Assembly: GCA_036505275.1 (NCBI GenBank)
Contig: DASXTS010000546.1
Span: forward strand, 1 to 13,496
Direction: 5' to 3'
Length of the DNA stretch: 13,496 nucleotides
Source of the DNA: DASXTS01 sp036505275
GTDB lineage: Bacteria > Actinomycetota > Actinomycetes > Mycobacteriales > Pseudonocardiaceae
Within the stretch, counting starts at the first letter, position 1. Each line of letters starts with the position of its first letter. The notes under the pieces were generated by a model. It ran no database searches, was not told the origin of the DNA, and was given only the letters and a program-made list of their open reading frames with translations. A program made the position numbers and the translations under genes. Of this stretch, positions 1 to 5,981 are shown piece after piece.

Positions 1-2
1 TC

Positions 3-815
3 GCGTCGCATCCGCTCGCCGCGATGCTGCTGATGATGTACACCGTCGCGTTCGCCCTGCTCATCCCGGCGGCGCTGAGCGGCCTGCCGATGGAGCCATT
101 CCTGCTCGGTGTGGTGCTGCTCGCCCAGCTGCTGCCGGCGGTGCTGGTCACCGGCGCGGTCGGTGGCCGCCCCGCGGTGCGTGAGCTGTTCGGCCGGGTC
201 TTCCGGTGGCGGGTGCACCCACGCTGGTACCTGCTGGCGCTGCTGGGGCTGCCGGCCGCGTCGCTGCTCGGCGCCGCGGTGGTGCTCGGCCCCGGCGTGG
301 TCGGCGACGTCCTGACCGATCCGCACTACCTCGTCGCCTACCTCGGCACGTTGATCGCCCTGCCGCTGGTCAATATGTGGGAGGAGACCGCCTGGATGGG
401 GATCGTCCAGGCCCGGCTGACGGCCCGCCACGGGCTGCTGCTCGGCGCGGCGATCACAGGACCGCTGTTTGGCCTGGTACACCTGCCGCTGCAGATCGGC
501 AAGCCGGCCGGCCAGTTCGTCACCAACATGCTGATCCTGATGGTGCTTGCCGTCGCGCTGCGGATCGTCATCGGCTGGCTGTATGACCGTACCGGCGCGA
601 GCATCCTGCTCGTCGCGGTGCTGCACGCCACGTTCAACTCAACCAACAACAACATGGGCCTGGTGGCCGACGCCGCCCACGGAGTCGGCTCGGTTCGCAC
701 CACGCTGGTGTCGAATATGACCTGGGCGGTGTTGGTGGCGTGGGCTCTCGTCGTGGTGGTCACGCTGGTGCGCAGCCGGCGCCACGCCGCGCAGCTCGAG
801 TCGGTGCGGAGGTAG
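3..815 (+). CDS. CPBP-family intramembrane metalloprotease homologue (5' end outside window)
   Basis: A polytopic membrane protein of the CPBP (CAAX protease and bacteriocin-processing, Abi) family. The frame is open to the left edge and reads A-S-H-P-L-A-A before the first visible Met at 24; family members often begin with a short tail, then a HPL-like motif and a hydrophobic helix, so only a few N-terminal residues are probably missing. Counting from that Met, the conserved motifs are Glu120-Glu121 (EETAWMG), Phe149-x3-His153 (FGLVH) and His201-x3-Asn205 (HATFN). The Glu pair and the His residues would form the membrane-embedded active site. The usual Arg of EExxxR is Met here. The ends are hydrophobic, with about seven to eight membrane segments and a basic C-terminus. 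The substrate is unknown. The next gene starts two bases after the stop, so the two are probably co-transcribed. Family assignment is firm; proteolytic activity is inference. Confidence 0.85.
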   Translation, partial: ASHPLAAMLLMMYTVAFALLIPAALSGLPMEPFLLGVVLLAQLLPAVLVTGAVGGRPAVRELFGRVFRWRVHPRWYLLALLGLPAASLLGAAVVLGPGVVGDVLTDPHYLVAYLGTLIALPLVNMWEETAWMGIVQARLTARHGLLLGAAITGPLFGLVHLPLQIGKPAGQFVTNMLILMVLAVALRIVIGWLYDRTGASILLVAVLHATFNSTNNNMGLVADAAHGVGSVRTTLVSNMTWAVLVAWALVVVVTLVRSRRHAAQLESVRR

Positions 816-817
816 TC

Positions 818-1465
818 GTGGTGCAGCGCCGGGCCGGCTGGTGGGGCATCGCGTTCGTGGTCGGCGTGTTCATCGCAGCAGCGGTGGTGTCGTTGCCGGC
901 GTCGTCAGCGACGCCGGCTCGCATCGCCGCCTTCTACCAGCAGCACGCCGCCGCGGTCATCGTCACCCAGCTCGTCGGCCTGGCCGCCGCGGTGGCGTTC
1001 GTGATGTTCCTGCGCACCGTGCTGGCCGGCGAGCTGACCGGCGCCACGGGGCAGCGCATGCTGTGGGCCACCGGTGGGCTGGTGGTGGTCGGCCAGCTGC
1101 TCACCGCCGCGCCGGTGCTGGCCCTCGCGCTGCTCCGCTCGGCCGAGCCGGTGACCTGGACCAGGCTGACCGAGCTCAGCGAACTGGCCGACGACGTGCT
1201 GTTCGTCGCCATCGCGCTGTTCTGCGCCGAGCTGGCCTGGGCCGCCACCCAGCTCTGGCTGCGGATCTTCGCCGGGGCGGTCGCCGCGCTGGCCCTCGGC
1301 CGCGGCGTGGACACGTCGTTCGGCGCCAGCGTGCTCGACCCACTGGCGCCGTCGGCGTTCCTGCTGCTCATGCTCGTGATCAGCATCCGGGTGCTGGCGC
1401 GGCGGCCGGCGCCGGCCGGTACGGCCGGTCAGCCGTCAGCGCCGGACATGAACCCGCTGGTGTAG
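818..1465 (+). CDS. Polytopic membrane protein of unknown function
   Basis: I do not recognise a named family beyond a general resemblance to actinobacterial integral membrane proteins carrying an 'AFYxxHxxxV' stretch after the first helix. About 215 residues with five to six hydrophobic segments: a first helix soon after the basic QRR start, an external-looking loop with SSATPARIAAFYQQH, then helices separated by short loops, and a disordered Pro/Ala/Gly-rich C-terminus. No catalytic or binding motif is visible. The start is a GTG at 818 (or the adjacent GTG at 821), set by a GGAGG Shine-Dalgarno sequence at 808-812 inside the end of the protease gene; the longer frame from 740 overlaps that gene and has no such site. 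It sits two bases after the CPBP gene and is probably translationally coupled to it. Its last 37 bp overlap the oppositely oriented response-regulator gene. Confidence 0.8.
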   Translation: MVQRRAGWWGIAFVVGVFIAAAVVSLPASSATPARIAAFYQQHAAAVIVTQLVGLAAAVAFVMFLRTVLAGELTGATGQRMLWATGGLVVVGQLLTAAPVLALALLRSAEPVTWTRLTELSELADDVLFVAIALFCAELAWAATQLWLRIFAGAVAALALGRGVDTSFGASVLDPLAPSAFLLLMLVISIRVLARRPAPAGTAGQPSAPDMNPLV

Positions 1466-2088
1466 GCCGCGACCACGAGCTGCGCCCGGTCCCGGGCGGC
1501 AAGCTTGGTCAGCAGGTGGCTGACGTGCGTCTTCACGGTGGCCGGCGTGATCACCAGCTGGGCGCAGATCTCGGCGTTGGACAGGCCCTCGGCGATCAGC
1601 CGCAGCACGCCGCGTTCCCGGTCGGTCAGCGACTGCATGGCGCGCGGCGACGGCGGCTGCGGCCCGCTGCGGGTGACGAAGTGCCGCACCAGGAGCCGGG
1701 TGGCGTGCGGCGCGAGCAGGGACTCTCCGGCGGCCACCACCCGGATGCCGTTCAGCAGGTCGTCCGGCAGCGCGTCCTTGAGCAGGAAGCCGCTCGCGCC
1801 GGCGCGCAGCGCCTCGAAGACGTACTCGTCGATGTTGAACGTGGTGAGAACGAGCACCCGCACGCCGTCGTCGTGCTCGGTCACTCTGCGGGTGGCCTCC
1901 AGGCCGTCCATCACGGGCATCCGGATGTCCATCAGCACCACGTCGGGCCGGGTGCGGGCGGCCAGTTCCACCGCCTGCGCGCCGTCGGCCGCCTCGCCGA
2001 CCACCTCCATGTCCGGAGCCGACTCGACGAGCACCCGGAAGCCGCCGCGGACGAGGGCCTGGTCGTCGGCGATCAGCACTCTGGTCAT
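1429..2088 (-). CDS. NarL/FixJ-family two-component response regulator
   Basis: A 219-residue cytoplasmic DNA-binding regulator with the standard two-domain layout. The receiver domain (about 1-120) shows the acidic pair Asp8-Asp9, the phosphoacceptor Asp54 (VVLMDIRMP), the switch Thr82/Thr83 and Lys104 (FLLKD). A linker of about 30 residues leads to a LuxR-type helix-turn-helix (about 154-213) with LTDRERGVLRLIAEGLSN and the recognition-helix region TPATVKTHVSHLL. All phosphorelay residues are present, so it should be functional. ATG at 2088 starts 9 bases after the kinase stop, and the TGAGG of that stop region supplies the ribosome binding site, so expression is coupled to the kinase. Targets cannot be told from the sequence; such pairs often act on neighbouring membrane or transport genes, and the CPBP/membrane-protein pair here is convergent. 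Confidence 0.95.
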   Translation of the reverse strand: MTRVLIADDQALVRGGFRVLVESAPDMEVVGEAADGAQAVELAARTRPDVVLMDIRMPVMDGLEATRRVTEHDDGVRVLVLTTFNIDEYVFEALRAGASGFLLKDALPDDLLNGIRVVAAGESLLAPHATRLLVRHFVTRSGPQPPSPRAMQSLTDRERGVLRLIAEGLSNAEICAQLVITPATVKTHVSHLLTKLAARDRAQLVVAAYTSGFMSGADG

Positions 2089-2097
2089 CGCGGCACC

Positions 2098-3270
2098 TCA
2101 GGGTTGGTGGGTCCGGCCGCGCCCGGGCCCGACGTCGGGCAGCGGCAGGCTGGCCGATACCCGCCAGCCACTGCCGCCGACCGGTCCGACCTCGAGCGTG
2201 CCGCCGAACAGCGCCACCCGCTCCCGCATGCCGACCAGGCCGGCCGAGGCACCGGTCGGCTGCGGTGCGGGCAGGCCGCCGCCGTCGTCCACGACCTCGA
2301 TGGTCACCGCGCCGTCCCGATGCGCGATCAGCACGTCAACCCTGGCGCCCTGGCCGGCGTGCTTGAACGCATTGGTCAGGGCCTCCTGCACGATCCGGTA
2401 GGCGGTCAGGTCGGCGGCGGCCGGCAGCTCGGCCGGCTCGCCCGCCTCGCTCTCGAGCCGCAGCCGCACCGGCATGCCGGCCTCGGTGAACTGGTCGGCC
2501 AGCTCGGGAACCTGGGTCAGTCCCGGCGCGGGGGCCAGGCTGCCGGCGGACTCGCCGTCCGGGCGCAGCACATCGAGCAGCCGCCGCAGCTCGTCCAGTG
2601 CGGCCCGGCTGGTCGTTGCAATCACTTGCAGCGCCGCCTTCGCCTGCTCCGGCCTGGCATCCATGACGTGCGCGGCCACCCCGGACTGCACCGCAACCAC
2701 GCTCATGCTGTGCGCCACCACGTCGTGCAGCTCGCGGGCGATCCGCAGCCGCTCGGCGGCGATGGCCTGCCGGGCGGCCTCCGCGCGCCGCCCGCGGATG
2801 CTGGCGCCCAGCCACCACGCGGCCACCGTGAACATCAGCACGGTGCCCAGGTCCGCCACCGAGATGGGCTCGCGGGACTCCACGTAGCTCAGCGCCAGCA
2901 CGGCCACGACGAGCACCAGCACCGAAACCGAGCGCCGCAGCTCCCGCAGCCGCCCCAGGGTGAACAGGGCGACCACCACCGGAAGCCCCATCGGGCTCTG
3001 CCGGTACCCCACGACGGACAGCACCGCGGCCGCCGCCATCACCAGCGCCACCGTCAGCCGCGGCGCGCGCCGGCGCAGCACCAGCGGCGCGCACAGCGCG
3101 ATGACCAGCGCATAACCGAGGGCGTCCGCCGGCCGGCCGGCGCTGCCGGCCGGCAACGGCCTGGCGAGGTCCGCGATGCCGAACAGGGCGAGCACGGCCG
3201 CCAGCGCGGCGTCGGCGACAATGGGTTCAACCTGCCGCAGGCTCCGAAGCACGGAATGCCACGCCCGCAC
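2098..3270 (-). CDS. DesK/NarL-type sensor histidine kinase
   Basis: A membrane sensor kinase of the HisKA_3/HATPase_c class that should phosphorylate the regulator encoded just downstream. Counted from the alternative GTG at 3252 (384 aa), residues about 10-150 hold four to five hydrophobic segments with no separate extracellular sensor domain, so the signal is probably sensed in or at the membrane. The phosphoacceptor is His176 in RELHDVVAHSMS. The N-box is QEALTNAFKHA (Asn294), the G1 box is DDGGG (322-326), and a G2-like LVGMRERV follows. The frame is open much further upstream, to 3732, but that part is antisense to fadD and is not real. I chose GTG 3270 (390 aa) because a TACCGT -10-like hexamer sits six bases before it, as in leaderless genes; GTG 3252 is nearly as likely. 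Neither has a good Shine-Dalgarno sequence. Confidence 0.88.
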   Translation of the reverse strand: MRAWHSVLRSLRQVEPIVADAALAAVLALFGIADLARPLPAGSAGRPADALGYALVIALCAPLVLRRRAPRLTVALVMAAAAVLSVVGYRQSPMGLPVVVALFTLGRLRELRRSVSVLVLVVAVLALSYVESREPISVADLGTVLMFTVAAWWLGASIRGRRAEAARQAIAAERLRIARELHDVVAHSMSVVAVQSGVAAHVMDARPEQAKAALQVIATTSRAALDELRRLLDVLRPDGESAGSLAPAPGLTQVPELADQFTEAGMPVRLRLESEAGEPAELPAAADLTAYRIVQEALTNAFKHAGQGARVDVLIAHRDGAVTIEVVDDGGGLPAPQPTGASAGLVGMRERVALFGGTLEVGPVGGSGWRVSASLPLPDVGPGRGRTHQP

Positions 3271-3405
3271 AGCCGAACGGTAGCCGGCGCAGCGGCCGAT
3301 CACGTCATACCTGGGCTGAGCCTGCCGCCCTCGAGGTGTCCCGGCTATGACCGTGGTTTGTAAGCTGCGGTCGGCCCTGGCATTCCACATGGCGAGAGGA
3401 TGATC
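3271..3405. promoter_or_regulatory. Divergent promoter region between kinase and fadD
   Basis: This spacer must hold promoters in both directions. Toward fadD, TAAGCT at 3361-3366 fits an actinobacterial -10 (TANNNT), giving a leader of roughly 33 bases that includes GAGAGG at 3394-3399; I see no good -35. Toward the kinase, TACCGT lies six bases before GTG 3270, as in leaderless transcripts. The 9-mer GGAATGCCA (3253-3261) recurs inverted as TGGCATTCC (3378-3386), so each gene has TGGCATTCC in the same orientation near its start. Promoter assignments are by eye only. Confidence 0.35.
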
Positions 3406-5034
3406 ATGACTGTGGCCGAGCGTGCCAGTCGGGCAGCCCGCCGGGCCGTCGTGGAGGCGCGCGCGGTGGCCACCTGCGTGCGGGCCGGGATGCTCGGCCC
3501 GGAGTCGCCGGGCAAGCTGGCCAGGGGCGGCCGGGTGCTGCGCAAGTACGGGCTCGTCGGCAGCGCGGTGGGGCAGGGGGCGATCAAGCATCCGGACACC
3601 GTCGCGCTGGTGGACGAGCTGGGCGAGCTGCGGTTCATCGACCTGGAGCAGCGGTCCAACGCGCGGGCCAACGCATGGCGGGAGCTGGGCCTGCAGGCCG
3701 GCGACGGCATCGGCGTGCTGTGCCGTAACCACCGCGGATTCTTCGACGCGATCTTCGCTGCGGCCAAGATCGGCGGCAAGACGCTGCTGCTCAATACGGA
3801 CTTCGCCGGCCCACAGCTGCGCGACGTGTGCCAGCGGGAGGGCGTGCTACTGCTCGTGCACGACGAGGAGTTCGCGGCCGTGGTGGCCGGCGTCGAGCCC
3901 AAGTTCGGTGCGTTCGTGGCCTGGTCCGATGGCGAGCCGGGGGACAGCGCGCTGGACCGGCTGATCACCACCGGCAGCACCGAGCCACCGCCGAAGCCGG
4001 CCCGGCGGCAGCAGGTCGTGCTGCTGACCAGCGGCACCACCGGCAAGCCCAAGGGTGCGCAGCGGCCGATGGGCATCTCCTTCGTCATCCCGGGCGGGCT
4101 GCTGTCCAAGATCCCGTACCGGAAGGGTGACCGGATCTTCGTCGCGGCGCCGTTCTTCCACGCCTGGGGCTTGCTGAACGCCACGACGGCGATGGCGCTG
4201 GGCGGCACCGTGCTCACCCGGCGGCGCTTCGACCCGGAGCGCACGTTGGACTGGCTCGAGGAACACCGGTGCACCGGCCTGTCCGCGGTTCCGGTCATGC
4301 TGCAGCGCATCGTCGCGCTCGGCCCGGAAGCGATCAAGGCGCGGCGGCTGGCCGACCTGCGGATCATCGCGGTGTCCGGCTCGCAGCTGTCCGCCGATCT
4401 CGCCACCAGGGCGATGGATGCCTTCGGCGACGTTGTCTACAACCTCTACGGCTCCACTGAGGTCTCGTACGCGACCATCGCCACCCCGGCGGACCTGCGC
4501 GCCGCGCCCGGCTGCGCCGGCCACCCGCCGTTCGGCACCATCGTGAAGATTGTCGACGAGCACGGTGCCGAGCTGCCCACCGGCCAGATCGGGCGGATCT
4601 TCGTCGGCAACCTGGCCCAGTTCACCGGCTACACCGGCGGCGGCTCGAAGGAGGTCATCCGCGGGCTGATGTCCTCGGGCGACGTTGGGCACTTCGATGA
4701 CTCCGGCCGGCTCTGGGTGGACGGCCGGGACGACGAGATGATCGTCTCCGGCGGCGAGAACCTGTTCCCGCGGGAGGTGGAGGAGCTGCTGGCCACCCAC
4801 CACGCCATCGACGAGGTGGCGGTGATCGGGGTGCCGGACGAGGACTTCGGCCAGCGGCTGCGCGCGTTCGTGGTCAGGGCGCCGGGCGCCTCGCTCGACG
4901 TCGACGAGGTGAAGTCGTTCGTGCGGTCGGGGTTGGCCCGGTTCAAGGTGCCCCGTGACGTGATCTTCCTGGAGGCCCTGCCGCGCAACACAACCGGCAA
5001 GGTGCTCAAGCGCGAACTCGCGAAGTACGAGTGA
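3406..5034 (+). CDS. Fatty-acyl-CoA synthetase (FadD2/FadD12-like AMP-ligase)
   Basis: An ANL-superfamily enzyme that activates a carboxylic acid, probably a fatty acid, with ATP to an acyl-adenylate and then an acyl-CoA. At 542 residues it has the usual full length. Motifs in order: the P-loop-like A3 core LLTSGTTGKPKG (206-217); the substrate/ATP region NLYGSTE (346-352); SGD with Asp426; DGRDDEMI with the hinge-region Arg441; the A8-like SGGENLFPREVEE; and the C-terminal catalytic Lys532 in PRNTTGKVLK. The N-terminal about 60 residues (basic helix, then SPGKLARGGRVLRKYG) resemble mycobacterial FadD2/FadD12 rather than shorter acyl-CoA synthetases. I start at ATG 3406, not ATG 3400, because GAGAGG at 3394-3399 is six bases from the former and abuts the latter. 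Chain-length preference cannot be read from the sequence. It stands alone, divergent from the two-component system. Confidence 0.92.
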   Translation: MTVAERASRAARRAVVEARAVATCVRAGMLGPESPGKLARGGRVLRKYGLVGSAVGQGAIKHPDTVALVDELGELRFIDLEQRSNARANAWRELGLQAGDGIGVLCRNHRGFFDAIFAAAKIGGKTLLLNTDFAGPQLRDVCQREGVLLLVHDEEFAAVVAGVEPKFGAFVAWSDGEPGDSALDRLITTGSTEPPPKPARRQQVVLLTSGTTGKPKGAQRPMGISFVIPGGLLSKIPYRKGDRIFVAAPFFHAWGLLNATTAMALGGTVLTRRRFDPERTLDWLEEHRCTGLSAVPVMLQRIVALGPEAIKARRLADLRIIAVSGSQLSADLATRAMDAFGDVVYNLYGSTEVSYATIATPADLRAAPGCAGHPPFGTIVKIVDEHGAELPTGQIGRIFVGNLAQFTGYTGGGSKEVIRGLMSSGDVGHFDDSGRLWVDGRDDEMIVSGGENLFPREVEELLATHHAIDEVAVIGVPDEDFGQRLRAFVVRAPGASLDVDEVKSFVRSGLARFKVPRDVIFLEALPRNTTGKVLKRELAKYE

Positions 5035-5236
5035 CCCTCCCGAGGGCAACGCCGACCCGCAGCGCGCCGGCGATCTCCAGCATGGCCTCCCGGCCGCGGC
5101 GGCCGATCCCGACAGCGTTGGCGAAGCCGTGGTACAGGTCGTCGAAGCGGCGCAGCACCACCGGCACGCCGCCGGCGGCGATGCGGGCGGCGAGCAGCTC
5201 GCCCTCGTCGCGCAGCGGGTCGAAGCAGGCGCTCAC
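5006..5236 (-). pseudogene. C-terminal remnant of an alpha/beta hydrolase (hormone-sensitive-lipase type)
   Basis: A 76-codon frame whose first about 60 residues match the C-terminal end of Abhydrolase_3/HSL-type esterases (mycobacterial LipH/LipI style). The motif DPLRDEGE (6-13) carries the acid member of the catalytic triad, and LYHGF (34-38) carries the catalytic His36, followed by the usual amphipathic last helix (REAMLEIAGALR). The oxyanion HGGG motif and the GDSAG nucleophile, normally about 200 residues earlier, are absent: upstream in this frame lies only the antisense of ndgR. Third codon positions are almost all G/C until about residue 66; after that the frame runs antisense into the last 29 bp of fadD, so the original stop is probably lost too. 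Its first possible codon, GTG at 5236, overlaps the ndgR stop as GTGA. It is most simply a deletion remnant; translation as a small coupled peptide is possible. Confidence 0.7.
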
Positions 5237-5934
5237 AGCCGGGCTGTGAGCGCATCCGCGGCGGCGAGCAGGTCGGCGGCCCAGCGGGCGCCGGGGCGGC
5301 GGCCCATCCGGTCGATCGGGCCGGATACCGATACGGCGGCCACCACACCGCCGGAGTGGTCCCGCACCGGTGCCGACACGCTGGCGACGCCGCTTTCCCG
5401 CTCGGCGACGCTCTGCGCCCAGCCACGGCGCCGCACATCGATCAACGCCCGCTCGCTGAACACCGAGTCGGAGAGCACGGCGCGCTGCACGGCCGGGTCG
5501 GCCCAAGCCACCAGCACCTTGGCGCCGGAGCCGGCCGTCATGGGCAGTCTGGCGCCGACCGGCACGGTGTCCCGCAGGCCGCTGGGCGGCTCGGCGGCGG
5601 CGACGCACACCCGGTACATGCCGTCCCTGCGGTAGAGCTGCACGCTCTCGCCGGTCTTGTCGCGCAGCCTCGGCAGCACCACGGCGGCCGCGTCGAGCAA
5701 CGGATCGGTGCTGGTGCCGGCCAGCTCGGCCAGCGCCGGCCCGGGCCGCCAGCGGCCCTCGGCGCCACGCTCCAGCAGCCGGTGCACCTCCAGGCCGACG
5801 GCGAGCCGGTGCGCGGTCGCCCTGGGTAGTCCCGTCCTCGCGCACAGTTCGGCAAGGCCGCACGGCGAGTCGGCGACCGCCCAAAGCACGGCCACCGCCT
5901 TGTCGAGCACGCCGATGCCGCTATGCTGTCTCAC
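5233..5934 (-). CDS. ndgR: IclR-family regulator of leucine biosynthesis (NdgR/AreB-like)
   Basis: A 233-residue IclR-family transcription factor. The N-terminal winged helix-turn-helix (about 5-65) begins GIGVLDKAVAVLWAV and includes LCARTGLPRATAHRLAVGLE. The effector-binding domain (about 75-233) contains GESVQLYRRDG, SGLRDTVPVGARLPMTAGSGAKVL, RRRGWAQSVAERE and GVASVSAPVRD...VVAAVSVSGPIDR. These are hallmarks of Streptomyces NdgR / S. clavuligerus AreB and M. tuberculosis Rv2989, which bind the spacer between themselves and leuCD and respond to amino-acid status. The divergent leuC here fits that role. The start is GTG 5934: there is no Shine-Dalgarno sequence at normal spacing, but a TAATAT -10 lies exactly six bases upstream, suggesting a leaderless mRNA. 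The gene's stop overlaps the hydrolase remnant's GTG by four bases. Identification by family and context is strong; whether it activates or represses leuCD is not visible. Confidence 0.92.
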   Translation of the reverse strand: MRQHSGIGVLDKAVAVLWAVADSPCGLAELCARTGLPRATAHRLAVGLEVHRLLERGAEGRWRPGPALAELAGTSTDPLLDAAAVVLPRLRDKTGESVQLYRRDGMYRVCVAAAEPPSGLRDTVPVGARLPMTAGSGAKVLVAWADPAVQRAVLSDSVFSERALIDVRRRGWAQSVAERESGVASVSAPVRDHSGGVVAAVSVSGPIDRMGRRPGARWAADLLAAADALTARL

Positions 5935-5940
5935 GTCGCG

Positions 5941-5969
5941 ATATTAAGCTCCCGCAATGTGGGAAGTCC
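5941..5969 (-). promoter_or_regulatory. Predicted leaderless ndgR promoter
   Basis: Read on the minus strand, TGGACT (5969-5964, four of six matches to TTGACA), a 17-base spacer, then TAATAT (5946-5941). The -10 is followed by six bases and then the GTG at 5934, so transcription would begin at or beside the start codon. The spacing is exact, and the absence of a ribosome binding site supports it. The prediction is by inspection only. Confidence 0.5.
5945..5964 (+). promoter_or_regulatory. leuC -10 candidate and overlapping inverted repeat (possible NdgR operator)
   Basis: TAAGCT at 5945-5950 fits TANNNT for leuC and would give a leader of about 25 bases carrying AGGTAGG (5970-5976). The inverted repeat TCCC-gcaatgt-GGGA occupies 5950-5964, over the likely leuC transcription start and inside the spacer of the ndgR promoter. 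Protein bound there could affect both genes, which fits the autoregulation reported for NdgR/AreB relatives. The arms are only 4 bp, so this is a suggestion. Confidence 0.35.
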
Positions 5970-5981
5970 AGGTAGGCCAAG

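Noticed and set aside
841..3363. An 840-codon open frame on the plus strand
   Set aside because: It crosses the membrane-protein gene in another frame and then runs antisense to the response regulator and kinase. Its translation is Arg/Gly/His/Pro-rich low complexity with no family motif; long shadow frames are expected at this GC content.
3271..3732. N-terminal extension of the histidine kinase to 3732
   Set aside because: The extra residues are antisense to the fadD 5' end and contain no kinase-related or membrane segment; the first hydrophobic helix begins just after 3252-3270.
3847..5049. A 400-codon minus-strand frame opposite fadD
   Set aside because: It is antisense to a complete acyl-CoA synthetase with all motifs, and its translation lacks recognisable domains.
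5129..5829. Plus-strand frames opposite ndgR and the hydrolase remnant
   Set aside because: They are shadows; the IclR protein on the minus strand accounts for the coding signal.
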